Shown here one piece after another: positions 20,270 through 31,443 of a stretch of 64,000 nt of DNA. Both the position numbers and the translations under genes were made by a program. The DNA is from Calliopum simillimum (taxonomy: Eukaryota; Arthropoda; Insecta; Diptera; Lauxaniidae), in the NCBI GenBank assembly GCA_951812925.1, contig OX638370.1, positions 7,682,283 through 7,746,282 on the forward strand, written 5' to 3'. The notes below the pieces were generated by a model, which was not told where the DNA came from, did no database searches, and saw only the letters and a program-made list of their open reading frames with translations. Position 1 is the first letter of the stretch; each line of letters begins with the position of its first letter.

Positions 20270-21610
20270 ATGATCTCTAATCTTCATACTTCGTAGCGTA
20301 TAATATTGTTGTTTTGACCAAAAATAACAGTATCATTTCTATATTTAAGAGATAAGTTATCACCAAACAAATTATTGAAATAAGTAGTTCTTTTAAAATT
20401 TCGAAAACGCCAAATGTAAAATGTTAGCAAAGTTTTAAAGCTTCCTTTTCGATTTCATAGAATTTTTTTGTATCGGTGATACTTTCTTATAGCGTTCTAT
20501 CCCTGTGTAATCTGAAACTAAAGAGTACTTGTTTCTCAGAATAAATTCTGTAAAATTTTTCAAGGTTGTATGACGCTTTCCAGCTCAAATTGTTTGGAAA
20601 ATTAATATTTAAGAGTTTTGAAAGCATGGCCGTCATTTCGTTAATATTCTTATGACTTTTATGGGCAATATCGGTCTTTTTGTTTACCTTGTATTTTCTT
20701 TGCAATGGAAGTTATAATCTTCTACTTTGAATTTTTTATTTTTTTTGGCCACCTAGTGGGTGTAAATCGAAACACAAAATAAAAATTGTCACGTGACTGT
20801 TTAGAAAAAAATTCCAGTGGCTCTCAGAACCTTTTAGCGCAAAACAAGTCTTCTACAAAAAGTTTGTTTTTCATCCACCTTAGGTACTGTAAAAAAAATT
20901 AAAAAAAAAAAAATAATATTTTGTGAAAATCAAATCTTAAAATTTTTAAAAAAATAACCGCCATTTTGCAAGTTTTCAGAGTTTTCCAAATTAAAAAATG
21001 GAAACCAAAATAACATTTAAAATGCTACAAGAATCCGAATACAAAAATTAAGAAAAATTTATTTTTGACAAAATGGCGGAACTTAGAAAAAAAATTCGCA
21101 TCGATTTTCCTCAAAAACACTACTTTGACACTCTGAAGTTCAATGCCCATTACATGCAAAAAAAAATTTTTTTCCGCAAAACTAATAATGAGAGGTCTCC
21201 ATACTGAGCACTTAGATCAGTTTTGCGAATTTTTATAAAAATCTGAGGACCCAACTGCAAATATCGAAAAATTTAATCTGGAAAGCGTCATATATGATAT
21301 TTAATCTATAAAATCAAACCAGCATTTCCTAGTGTGCATTGCTACACCTTCTCTTGAACAGAGGGCGAGGCATCTCCAATTAAATTAAACCATAGAATGT
21401 AAATTGTCCCCATTCAATATATATATACGTACCAAATCTCATCTACTTATGCGCGTTAAATACTTTCAGAGATATGACATTTTTCAAGGGCGTTGCACCG
21501 CTCAATTTGCCTTTGGAAATTATTTGTCCCAATACTCTTAATACATATACCAAATCTCATCCATGATATTTTCAGAGATATGATAATCAATTCTTTTTTG
21601 GAAAGAAAAA
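20270..21610 (+). repeat. Long dispersed repeat, copy B (split by a TIR element)
   Basis: Same order of blocks as copy A at 10140-11500. It is interrupted at 20569-21292 by a 724-bp insertion, and carries the uninterrupted site that the hAT MITE hit in copy A. Confidence 0.75.
20569..21292. mobile_element. Non-autonomous TIR element, 724 bp
   Basis: The 15-bp ends TATGACGCTTTCCAG and CTGGAAAGCGTCATA are exact inverted repeats. The flanks rejoin to match copy A of the host repeat (10475-10500), which lacks the insertion. A TA duplication is possible but the palindromic edge makes it ambiguous. No transposase frame. Superfamily not assigned. Confidence 0.75.
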
Positions 21611-21639
21611 ACCACTTTTTTTAAACTTTAGTACCAACT

Positions 21640-22020
21640 TCCAATCCGACACCCTTAGGTGAAAAAATTTTTTTCTACTAAAATGTCGTAAAAACTCATG
21701 AAACGCGTAGAAAACAGAAAAAAAAACGAAAAAAAAAAATAATAATAATTTTTGGTTTCGTCATACAAGGGAGACCCTGGGTGAAAATTTTTTTTAACTA
21801 AAATGTCGTAAAAGCTCATAAAACGCGTAGAAAACAGAAAAAAATACGAAAAAAAATTTTTTTAATAATTTTTGGTTCCGACTTCCAAGGTGGGACAGTT
21901 GGGTGAAAAAATTTATTTTCCATCAAAATGTCGTCAAAACTCATGAAATGCGTAGAAAACAGAAAAAAAAACAAAAAAAAAATTTTTGTAATAATTTTTA
22001 GTTCCGACTTCCAAAAAAAA
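21640..22020. repeat. Minisatellite, ~122-bp units, reverse of 4905-5560
   Basis: Three units start near 21659, 21780 and 21903, sharing ACTAAAATGTCGTAAAA, CTCATGAAACGCGTAGAAA and TTTTTGGTTCCGACTTCCAA. It lies about 370 bp 5' of the ATG of the third tandem P450, as the other array lies 5' of the first. Confidence 0.8.
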
Positions 22021-22208
22021 CGCGCCGAACCGAAAAATCTGATGACGCAGAATCATGGACCATACCCGAAAATCGACATATATGTACCTATAAATTTCGG
22101 TCCAGCCGTTTGAGAGTCTGTAAGGAACATACAGAACATTCGCTTCCATCAATACAGATTACAAATTTTACTTAACATTTTTCCTCGAGTGTATGATATG
22201 AAGTTTAA

Positions 22209-22256
22209 ATTGTGCTGAAATATCATGACTTTGTATAAATCATTTAAGTATAAAAA
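22209..22256 (+). promoter_or_regulatory. Core promoter block of the third tandem P450
   Basis: ATTGTGCTGAAATATCATGA followed by TATAAAAA at 22249-22256, 133 bp before the ATG. The whole stretch from about 22038 to the ATG matches 12979-13320 before the second P450. Confidence 0.65.
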
Positions 22257-22388
22257 AGCGAGATAACTGGCATATTTGTTTTATATATAACACAACAGCT
22301 AGCAATGACATAAGGGCTAGAATATATTGTTTTGAATAACGTTATATACTAAATGGAATAGTTGTTCTTCATATAATATTACATAAGA

Positions 22389-23962
22389 ATGGAAGTGACA
22401 ACTGTATTATTGTACATCTTAGTAGCTGTTGCTACCGTAGTAACCTACTATATACGACGACATAAGAACTACTGGAAGAACCGTGGTATACCACACGATG
22501 AACCAAGTTTGATGTTGGGCAATTTTCAAGGTCTTATGAAAACACATCATATACAGGATGTTTATCAGCGAATATACAATAAATACAAGGGAACTGGACC
22601 ATTTTGTGGATTCTTCTATTTTCAAAAACCTGCAGCTTTTGTTACCGATGTAAATTTAATGAAACATGTACTCATTAAAGATTTTAACAACTTTGCGGAT
22701 CGTGATACTTATCATAATGAGAAAGATGATCCACTTTCCGGGCATCTCTTCAGCGTGGATTACGAAAAATGGAAGCCACTACGTCACAAACTCTCACCAA
22801 CATTTACATCTGGCAAAATGAAACATATGTTTCCCACTGTTATTAAAGTGGGTCAAGAATTTGCCGATACTTTTGGTCAAATGTTGCAAGAGAGCTCGAC
22901 GGTTGAGGTAAAAGAGCTTTTCGCACGTTATACAACAGATGTGATTGGCACGTGTGCTTTTGGCATCGATTGTCATAGTTTGAAAGATCCAAATGCAGAG
23001 TTTCGTGCTAAGGGTCGTCTCTTTTTCGAAAAGGTTAGGGAATCAACTTTTAAATTAGGGTTTGCTGCTGCTTTCCCAAATTTGTCGAGAAAACTGGGTA
23101 TAACTACAACACCGCCCGAAGTCTCAAGTTTCTTCATAAAAGCTGTACGTGATACTATTGAATACAGGGAAAAGCATCAAATAAAACGCAATGACTTTGT
23201 AGATACGCTGATTGAGTTGCTAAATGGCACCGAAAGTGGTAGGGCAAAGGATGATGTGCGTTATACACTGGAAGAGATGGCAGCACAGGCTTTTGTTTTC
23301 TATTTGGGTGGTTTTGAAACATCCTCGACTACTGGCAGCTTTGCATTGTACGAGTTGGCACTACATCAGGATATACAAGATAAATTGCGTGAGGAAGTCA
23401 ATGAAGTCTTTGCTAAGCACAATCAAGAGTTTACCTATGAATGTATAAAAGATATGCAGTACATGGATCAAGTGATATCAGGTATAATATTTTGGAACAT
23501 AAACAAAATTTAATATAAATCTATATCGTATGTTCTTCTGCAGAAACTCTTCGCCTTTATACAGTTGTGCCCGAAATTCAACGTCGTTGTAAGTCCGATT
23601 ATCAAGTTCCTGGTGCACCGGGATATGTCATCGAAAAGGGTATAATGGTTATAGTACCAGCTACAGCTATACATCGTGATTCTGAATTTTATCCAAACCC
23701 ACATGTGTTTAATCCCGATCATTTTGAGCCGGAACGAGTAAAGGCTCGCGAATCGGTTACTTCGTTAGCTTTTGGTGATGGACCACGTAATTGCATTGGT
23801 ATGCGATTTGGCCAAATGCAAACTCGCATTGGCTTGGCGGTACTATTGCAACGTTTCAAATTTTCTAGAGCTAAAGAAACTGAAGTACCCATTAAGATTG
23901 ATAATAGCAGTATGATATGTGCTTCTAAGGGTGGCATATATTTGAAAGTTGAAAAAGTTTGA
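22389..23962 (+). CDS. CYP6-type cytochrome P450 monooxygenase, 503 aa (tandem twin)
   Basis: Exon 1 is 22389-23481, a 62-bp phase-1 intron is 23482-23543, and exon 2 is 23544-23962. It differs from the gene at 13320 at about 27 of 503 residues. All core motifs are at the same positions: W128KPLR132, G307GFET, E365TLR368 and C448 in FGDGPRNCIG. It keeps the family-typical residues (Q79, H133) that its twin has lost, so it is the better candidate for an unchanged function. NPDHF replaces PERF. Promoter and part of the 3' flank are duplicated with it. Predicted ER-bound xenobiotic monooxygenase; substrate unknown. The intron begins GTATAATATTTTGG as in its twin. Confidence 0.95.
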
Positions 23963-23976
23963 AATTATAAAGTTTT

Positions 23977-24580
23977 TGTTGTTTGGTATTTGTTAAGATT
24001 GTTGATAAATGGGGATGTGATGAAGATCTCAATTAAATTGTCGCTTAAAATCCTGATTTTGAAGTCATTGAAATTTATACTAAGTGTTAGTGAACTTACA
24101 TCCTAAAAAGTGGACAAACGAGAAAATGTTTTCTGTTTACAATAGAGATATGTTACTTGGATTGATGTTTAGACCTTTCACAAAACATATGGATTCTGGT
24201 GAGAACTTTACCTAGACTAGAATTTTTTTGAAAACTTTCCTTAAAAATCTAACTAACTAAGAGTATTTATAGAAGTTGTGTTCATTTTGAAATATTAAAA
24301 AAAAAACATTTTTCGTAATACTTCCAACAAAAAAAAAAAAAAAAAAATGTTTTAGAAAATCTAAAAAGTAGTCAATGAAGCATTTTTATTATACTTTGAT
24401 CGAAAAAAGTAGTAAAAATAGTAATTTTTTTCATATAGCAGAAAACTTGCTTTGGGCATAACTAATTTCCTTTCCAAAATAGTTCAGAAAATGAAAATTG
24501 GTTCAGAAATGTCCTAGCTATTTTTGTGGGTTTTGTGAGACAGTTTCGTTCAATGTCATGTTTTGAAAAGTTCAAAAACA
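23977..24580 (+). repeat. Duplicated 3' flank of the tandem P450 pair (copy 2)
   Basis: Matches 16331-16770 and then 18440-18560 (ATATAGCAGAAAAC, CCAAAATAGTTCAGAAAAT). Here the two parts are nearly adjacent. In the first copy they are split by the hAT remnant and part of the minisatellite, so this copy shows the pre-insertion order. Confidence 0.7.
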
Positions 24581-24583
24581 TCT

Positions 24584-24722
24584 CAGTGTGCCAAACGGTT
24601 CATATCTTCGCTTTTTTATCCGTTACGGAATCGTTTTTTTTTTTGGAATTTTTCCTGCAAACGGATCAGTAACGGATCCGTAACGGATAAAAAGGCGCAG
24701 ATATAAACCGTTTGGCACACTG
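24584..24722. mobile_element. Short MITE, 139 bp, hAT-like ends
   Basis: CAGTGTGCCAAACGGTT at the left end is repeated inverted at the right (AACCGTTTGGCACACTG). Similarity continues through TATCCGTTACGGA, so nearly the whole element can fold into a hairpin. No clear TSD. Confidence 0.7.
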
Positions 24723-24779
24723 GGATACCATGTTACTTTTTAGTTCATATGAAGGAAAGTTCATTTTTTACTTTTCTTT

Positions 24780-25210
24780 CCACAAATAAGTAGGTCATAG
24801 AGCGATTTTGTAATTGTAGTACTAAAATATTACTAAATTTAGTACTTCATAATCTGGTTCCACACCTTTCCAAAAATGGTAATTTTGTAATTTTAGTACT
24901 AACCATACCTTTCCAAAAATGGTAATTTTAGTACTAAAATGTCACCAAATTTAGTACTTTTTCGGCAAATACAAAAAATTTGCTTTGTGTTCATAGCCTG
25001 ATGCCATACCTTTCCAAAAATGGTAATTTTGTAATTTTAGTACTAAGATGTTACTAAATTTAGTACTTTTTTTTGGCAAATATAAAAAAATTTATCTTGT
25101 GTTCGTAACCTGAATCCACACCTTTTCAAAAATGGTAATTTGTAATTTTAGTACTTTTAAAAATACTACTAAACTTATTACTTTTTGGCAAATATTGACG
25201 GCCATGCTTT
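24780..25210. repeat. Minisatellite units of the TTAGTACT family, second locus
   Basis: Four partial units with TTTAGTACTTTTT, GGCAAATA and CCATACCTTTCCAAAAATGG, same family as 18205-19260. Confidence 0.75.
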
Positions 25211-25614
25211 TGAACCATGCTACTTTCAACAAACACAAAATAAACTAAGTAGGTATCTATACAGATTTGAAATAACAGCAATAAAATATGAAGATTTTCG
25301 TTCATCAGCTCGTTTCTCATATTTCTGGAAAGCTCCGTAATGTTTATCAAACTTTAAACTTTAATATCAACAAACTTGAGTTTTTCGTACATTCTACAAT
25401 TTCAAACTTCCATAACTCAGTAAATTTTTTATAGTTTTCCAATATTCGAGTCGTCTTTTTAATTCAGAATAATATACATTTTTGAAAAATGCAAAAAAAA
25501 AAACAGTTTTTGATTTTAAGAAGATAAGCTCCCAATTCCTGCAAAGCATAACATATACCATTTTAAGATTTAATAAAAAAAATTATTTACATTTTGCTTA
25601 AAAAACTTATATGT
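25211..25614. other. Intergenic between convergent P450 genes
   Basis: AT-rich, with no frame or repeat I can name. It should hold the 3' UTR of the minus-strand P450 that ends at 25615. An AATAAT-like signal at about 25580 is weak. Confidence 0.45.
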
Positions 25615-27173
25615 CTACACTTTCTCCACTTTCAAATAAATGCCATTCTTTGAGTTCACCACAAAACTCTTTGGATCCATTATCAATGGAATCTCAGTTC
25701 TGGCGTTTGCCGAAAATTTAAAACTCCGCACTAAATAGGCCAAACCAACACGTGTCTGTATTTTACCAAAACGCATGCCAATGCAATTACGTGGACCATC
25801 TCCGAATGGTAGCCATTCAACAGATTCACGCTGTTGAACCATCTCGGGTGTGAAACGTTCAGGATCAAATTTAAGTGGATCTGGATATATTTCAGGATCA
25901 TGATGTATGCCAATTGCGGGTATCACGACAGGCGTGCCAGCTGGTATAACATACTTAGAATGACCAGGTACAACATAATCGTCGAGCGCTTGACGATTTA
26001 AATGCGGTACCAACGAGTATTTGCGTAAAGTTTCTAAAAGTAATAAAAGTGTTAAGTGTCCTCAGTTTTACCCAACCAATAATATTTACCAGATATAACT
26101 TGATCCATATATTGCATATTTTGCATGCATTCATAAGAAAACTCCTTGTATTTACTGAAGGAATCGTTTATCTCTTGCCTCAATTTCTCCTGCACATCTT
26201 GATTTAATGCCAACTCATAGAGCGCATAACCCATTGTTGTCGACGAGGTCTCAAAACCGCCCAAGAAGAAAACAAACGCCTGTGCGGCTATCTCTTCTAT
26301 CGTCAGACCCTTAAAATCATTTCCACTATCATTTTTCTTCAACTCTATCAGCAAATTCATAAAGTCATTGGCCTGTATGCCATTCTTCTCACGATACTCT
26401 ACAGTCTCACGTACGATGCGCATGAAAAAGTTTTGCACATCATCGGTCGTCATGCGAGCACCAAGTTTACGCGCTAATTTTGGAAAGCTCATTATTAGGC
26501 CGGTGATAAATGGATTATGTCTTCTATCGGTCAGCGAACGTCGCCCCATTATCCGAAATTCTGCATTCGGATCCTTCAGACTATTGCACTCGATACCGAA
26601 AGCACATGTGCCGATGACATCGGTGGTGAAACGTGCCAGTATCTCTTTAATCTCAACATTACTGGCATCATTCGCGACCAAATCGGCGAATACTTCAGCA
26701 AAGTGATCGGCAACACGTAGAACTGTGGGATACATGAATTTCATTTTGCCCGAAGTGAAAGTTGGTGATAGCTTATTACGTAGACTACGCCATTTTTGAC
26801 CATCCAATAAGAAAAGATGTCCAGATAAAGGATCATCTTTTTCATTGCTATATAGACCACGATCGACAAAATTTGAAAAATCTCTTATTAAAATATTCTT
26901 CACTAAAGCGATGTCCAATATCATCACTGAAGGTTTTGTAAAAAAGTAGAAGCCCGCAAAAGGTCCCTTGCCCTTAAATTTAAAGTACATTTCCTCATAG
27001 ATTTGTGCAAAACTGCGCTTGCTTCCAAGTCCCGTCATGTTACCCTGGATTAGTGAGGGCTTTTCGTACGCAATGCCACGATCTTTCCAGTAGTTGAGAT
27101 GGCGACGTATAAAGTATATTGCTGCTGAGGCCAGCGCAATAATGACGTACATGAGAAATTGCGTTATTTCCAT
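25615..27173 (-). CDS. CYP6-type cytochrome P450 monooxygenase, 500 aa
   Basis: Exon 1 runs 27173-26090, a 56-bp phase-1 intron 26089-26034, exon 2 26033-25615. The start is the ATG at 27173 (MEITQFLMYVI), directly before the anchor. The open frame reaches further to a TTG at 27203, but no ATG is there. Motifs: W128RSLR132, I-helix GGFETSSTT, E362TLR365, FDPERF (a canonical PERF, unlike the tandem trio) and FGDGPRNCIG with C445. It is the first gene here on the minus strand and is convergent with the twin at 22389. Predicted ER-bound xenobiotic-type P450. The 30 bp before its ATG resemble those before the gene at 33321. Confidence 0.95.
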
Positions 27174-27269
27174 TTTGAAAATGGTTTTTTTGGCTTTTGG
27201 CAAAACGTTGTATAAACTATACTGTTGGCTACTTCAAAAAACACTGCGAATTTGCTGCGAAAGTTATAA

Positions 27270-27277
27270 CTTTTATA
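27270..27277 (-). promoter_or_regulatory. TATA box of the minus-strand P450
   Basis: Minus strand TATAAAAG, about 97 bp upstream of the ATG at 27173, at a normal distance for a short 5' UTR. Confidence 0.6.
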
Positions 27278-27299
27278 CATAGTTTGATATGAATATAAT

Positions 27300-27785
27300 T
27301 CATTGGATGTTGATAAGCGTAAGTTTTTCGCTTATCGCAACATGACTTTGCATCATATCGTTAAAAATACTTTCTCATACTTATCTATCAGCAAATTTTC
27401 AATTCACCATTTCATTACTATAATTTGCCGATGCATTATTCTCGTGTGGGTTATTGAAAATGTGTGTAGCCCTTTTGTTTTAATCAGTTTAAAAATATTG
27501 AACAACAGGTGTGACTTGGTGAATATGCAAGCATGATAATTATATTTGTATATTGTGAATCATTTGATAACAAAACACAGTTTATCTTGAAAGTTTTTAA
27601 CAGCATTATAGCCAAAATTATAAATTAACTGATTCATTGAAACTCAAAAACAAGCTAAGTCTTTTATTTTAAGAAATCTAATCTTTTTGATATAAGTTAT
27701 TTTTATATCATAAGTACTCTTATATCACATTTGGCTTCCATGGAGCCTTATAATATTCTGGATTATCAGTTGGACATTTCTCTAC
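27300..27785. other. Intergenic, nothing recognised
   Basis: Upstream of the minus-strand P450, so it likely holds its distal regulatory sequence. No repeat or coding frame supported. Confidence 0.4.
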
Positions 27786-27787
27786 CG

Positions 27788-28041
27788 AGCCGTTTATTTT
27801 GAAAGTGGGCTAAGTCCATTTCGGGGCAAAAGTAATGTCATTCACATTATATGCCGTAATAATCGGTTTTTTGCCCGATACTATTTTTCAAACAAAACGC
27901 CATTAATTTCACATAGTGTGGTAAACTTTCTGTAAAGACAGAATTCAATTTTATTCATTCTGAACAAAATGCCAGCTAATTCATATAATGACATTACTTT
28001 TGCTCTGAAATGGACTTAGGCCACTTTCAAAATATACGGCT
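27788..28041. mobile_element. Palindromic MITE, 254 bp
   Basis: The first ~60 bp (AGCCGTTTATTTTGAAAGTG..., CTAAGTCCATTTC, GCAAAAGTAATGTCATT) are repeated inverted at the right end with a few mismatches. The core CAAAAGTAATGTCAT also occurs in the elements at 35967 and 48976. TSD not clear. Confidence 0.75.
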
Positions 28042-28287
28042 TGCTCCTAGCATTCTTAACTCATCTTGGCATATCCATTACATAGTATCGATCTCTATGC
28101 AAAAAAAAAGTTCGCAGTAAGCCCTTCGTTTCGAAAGCTTATCGATTTTGATTTTTAAGAAAAAAAAAAATTTTTTCGACCTCTTAATAATACGCTACTT
28201 GATTGGTGCATTGGCACCTTAGGGTGGTAGAATCTAAGATAGTGAGTATAGCTAGTCGAGAAAAACATTTTAGATAAATAACTTCTA

Positions 28288-28820
28288 CTAATTTTACGAA
28301 CTTTAGTCATTATTTGCAATAATCTAAAATTCTATGCATTTTTCAACTTAGAAAATCATGGCAACCCTAGTAGCCACATGACAAAACGGTATTGATTTCA
28401 CAGCCAATGGCTGGACCTTACCAAACAACAACAACAACAGGAGTCATGACGAAGTGAAAGAGAACAAAAATCTCACTACATGAATATAGGCACTTAAGCT
28501 ACCAATTTTTCTGAGGGTACATAGCGCAGTCCATTGATCAATGCGCCATGTATAGAGATTGACTCCGAGGTTCATAGTTCAATCCCGGCCTCAGACAAAA
28601 AGTTCAAAAATTTTTCAATTGTTATTTCATTTAATTTAAAATAAATTAAATAAAACATTAATTGGTCTGATGATGGTTACGTGGCGGTAACCGAAACATA
28701 TGTCACCATAGCCATGCTTAGTAGTTTTTTTCTCTAATCCTTATTGTCATGATTTTCTAAGTTGAAAAATGCATAGAATTTTAGATTCTTGCAAATAATG
28801 ACTAAAGTTCGTAAAATTAG
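28288..28820. repeat. Element with ~75-bp inverted arms and a tRNA-like centre
   Basis: The left arm 28288-28363 (CTAATTTTACGAACTTTAGT...TTCTATGCATTTTTCAACTT) is repeated inverted at 28746-28820. Between the arms are a tRNA-like segment and GGTTACGTGGCGGTAACC, itself a short palindrome. Confidence 0.7.
28535..28610 (+). other. tRNA-like segment
   Basis: ATAGCGCAGTCCATTGATC (A-box-like) followed 55 bp later by GAGGTTCATAGTTCAATCCC (B-box-like). Imperfect stems; likely a fossil or SINE-like head. Confidence 0.35.
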
Positions 28821-29135
28821 TATAATTTTCATATAGTCAACATAAACCATTTTAATAAATAACTTCTATGAATGAAATATAGCGCACATCGAGACATTTA
28901 TAACGATATATTTTGCTTAATGATCAGACTGCCGAGCAATAGGAGAAAATCAAATAGCGTATTAAAAAAAAGATTAAAACCGATAAGCTTTCAAAATGGG
29001 AATCATTGTCTACCAAACTCATCTTTTTTAGGTGATAATTGAGTTTACAGGGACCTGTCATTATCTCACTGTACGTTTTTATATCTTATCTACTGAGATT
29101 TAAAACAGCAACTACCTTAATACGTCTTTGATCGA
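28821..29135. other. Intergenic, nothing recognised
   Basis: AT-rich, with no frame or repeat end identified. Confidence 0.4.
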
Positions 29136-29441
29136 TCAGCCATGTCGCATACCTTCTTTGGCTCTCCAGTGATGGGAGAGGCTTTTCTTTTTCCATTCCC
29201 GTAATATGTTATTTTTAAAACTATTGTTTACTCTGCAGAAGGGTTCTGGGCCTATGAAAGTATTGAGTGCGCCCCTCTTGGCCAAACAGTCTGCCCTTTC
29301 TTTGCCTTCATGCCCCTCGTGCCCTGGTATCCAAACTAGAGTTACTTCATTCCTCCTGGATAGGGCTTGAAGAAGTTCAAAACACTTCCAGACAAGTTGT
29401 GCATATAGAAAGTATACAGCGAAAATTGCACAACTGAACAA
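29136..29441 (-). pseudogene. Non-LTR retrotransposon RNase H fragment
   Basis: Minus-strand frame with EVTLVWIPGHEGHEGKERAD and CLAKRGA, the C-terminal part of the RNase H domain carried by I/LOA/R1-type LINEs (W(V/I)PGH...G.E.AD). It is followed by ...LREWKKKSLSHHWRA and a stop near 29136. Upstream coding is frameshifted; the VWKCFELLQALS segment suggests the domain originally extended further. No reverse transcriptase in the window. A dead 5'-truncated copy is most likely. Confidence 0.75.
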
Positions 29442-29985
29442 GTGCGAGAGGAAAGCTTACGTTCTTCAAAAGTCCGCGGCATATTAGCCTGCCGACCACT
29501 GATGTATATTGCATATTGAAAATGCTCGCTACACAAAATGTTCTCCACTTATCTCGATCTTTCCATAAAAAATAGTTCCTTCTGATTATTGTTATTGTTT
29601 AATTTTGCGTTTACGTCACACTGCCTTCTTCTTAACATTGTTCGTCTTGCCATAAACGAGAGGAGTGTGTCTTGATAAAGCCATACAGGCATTCTATGCA
29701 TTTTATACCATCTACACTTTTTTAGTAAGATGTCTCCCTCTTGAGTAAAAAAAGCGTGTTGCCTTTCACGGGGCTGCTGATGAAAATCGAAATTATGACA
29801 TCTTTGAGACCATATATCAGCCGCCTGTTCTACAGTTCGCTTGACTGACCGACAGTTTATCGGTGTACACAATTACTATAACCAACTGTAACAAAACCAG
29901 CTTTTAGAAACGCAAAGTTGTTTTTAAGCGCTGGTTCTCCGGTTAAAAGGGAAATGTTCTTTTAGTCAATGTCTATGAAATATGT
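29442..29985. other. Intergenic, possibly decayed retrotransposon sequence
   Basis: A 107-codon minus-strand frame at 29549-29872 has no recognisable domain. Because it lies upstream of the RNase H fragment in the same direction, it may be more of the same dead element. Confidence 0.3.
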
Positions 29986-29989
29986 ATTT

Positions 29990-30945
29990 AAACTAGTAAG
30001 GGTGTAAAATTATGCCTGGCCAAACATTGAATACCCTACACTGCAGTATTTTTAAAATTTTGCTCATATGGGAGGTGCTACGCCCTATTGTCCGAGTTCA
30101 CCCAGTTTTTGTTCAGAGCTTGTGTCTGAGTGAAAAACTTTTTCAGTATAGCGTTTTGAAACTTTTGCTTATATATGAGGTGCCACAGCCTCTTGTCCGA
30201 GGTCGTCTAGTTTTAGCTTAGAGCATGCGTTTATAGTATTTATTATTTGAGTGAAGTTTGGTTGGATTATCTCAAAAAACTCTTTCAGTATAGCATTTTG
30301 AAACTTTTGCTTATGTGGGAGGTGCCATGCCCCCTTGTCCGATTTCATCCAATTTTTGTTGAGAGCTTTCATTTAAAATTTTTAGTGTCTGAGTCAAATT
30401 TGGTTCGAGTATCTCAAAAAACGCTTTCAGTATAGCGTTTTGAAGCATTTGCTTATTTGGAAGGTGCCAAAACCTCTTGTCCGAATTCGCTCAGTCTTTT
30501 CTCAGAGCTTGCGCTTACAATTTTTAGTATTAATGCGTATTTTGGTTGCATTGTCGTGAAAAATACTCCTAAAATTGCATTTTGAATATATTTTTTGTAT
30601 GGGTGGTAGGCGTGTCCGTTGACCGGTTTCGCTCATTTTCGATCCCCCGAGCTAACTTTAACGACGAAGGTAGTGTACCAAATTTCATTGAATTATCTTG
30701 CTTACTTTTCCCAAAAAATGTATTTCCACACACAGCCAGCCACCCAGCCAGCCACCCAGCCAGCCACCCAGCCAGCCACCCAGCCAGCCACTCAGCCAGA
30801 CAGACGGATATGGCTATATCGACTCAGGAGGTGACGCTGATCAAGAATATATATACTTTTCTATATGTGCCACGCCTCCTTCTCTGCGTTACAAACGGAA
30901 GTACAAATTGAATATACCCTGGGTGTACGGTATAAAAATGCCTAA
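29990..30945 (+). repeat. Long dispersed repeat, copy 2, with internal ~140-bp tandem units
   Basis: Same start and end blocks as 19290-19885. The middle is expanded: TTTCAGTATAGCGTTTTGAA recurs near 30142, 30282 and 30424, about 140 bp apart, each followed by GGAGGTGCCAC and CTTGTCCGA. The 3' part holds a microsatellite. Confidence 0.8.
30731..30798 (+). repeat. 12-bp microsatellite (CCAGCCAGCCAC)n
   Basis: About five and a half units inside the dispersed repeat. The other copies have only the single CCAGCCAGACAGACGG seed, so this is a local expansion. Confidence 0.9.
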
Positions 30946-31443
30946 AATCATGCAATGAAAAGATTTACATTCTTCCGTCTAAATTTAATCTAGATTTGAG
31001 CTGTCTTTTGACTGGGGCATTATGCCAAAATTTGAGCTCGAACTGCTAATAAGATGAACATCTTTTGGGATGATTTTATGTTATATTCCAGCAATTTCAT
31101 TTATGAAAAATTTTGGCTTGACTTTAGCACATTTTTGCTCTGCGTGCTATGTCCATCATCTTTCCACACTTTCAGCATTCCCACTATCAAATGCGGCAAC
31201 GCAGATGACGTAGCAGCATGAGTCTATCAAGCAAAAAGTATTACTGGAATGTAACCAGTATTAAACTTTATCTGTAGTTCTTGTTAGAATATGTTCTATG
31301 TTTGATAACCAGTGTAGAGAATAAGTTGTATACGTAAATCATGGTCAACAACAACTGGTTCTACCAAGAAACGCAAATCATTACCATAGATAGATTAACA
31401 ACAGTGCCAAAAGTAATTGACGGTTGTTATACCAACCCATGTA
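30946..31443. other. Intergenic, nothing recognised
   Basis: AT-rich sequence between the dispersed repeat and the maT element, with no supported frame. Confidence 0.4.

Noticed and set aside
27174..27203. Upstream start of the P450 at 25615, giving 10 extra residues
   Set aside because: The upstream codon is TTG, not ATG, and the ATG at 27173 aligns with the starts of the other P450s directly before the membrane anchor.
29549..29872. 107-codon minus-strand frame as a gene
   Set aside because: No domain, Gln/Asn-rich chance-like tail, and adjacent to a dead LINE.
30731..30798. CRISPR-like spaced repeats
   Set aside because: Continuous 12-bp microsatellite without spacers, in an animal genome.
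30582..30958. Overlapping frames with (ASHP)n or (QPPS)n repeats
   Set aside because: They are translations of the 12-bp microsatellite inside a dispersed repeat.
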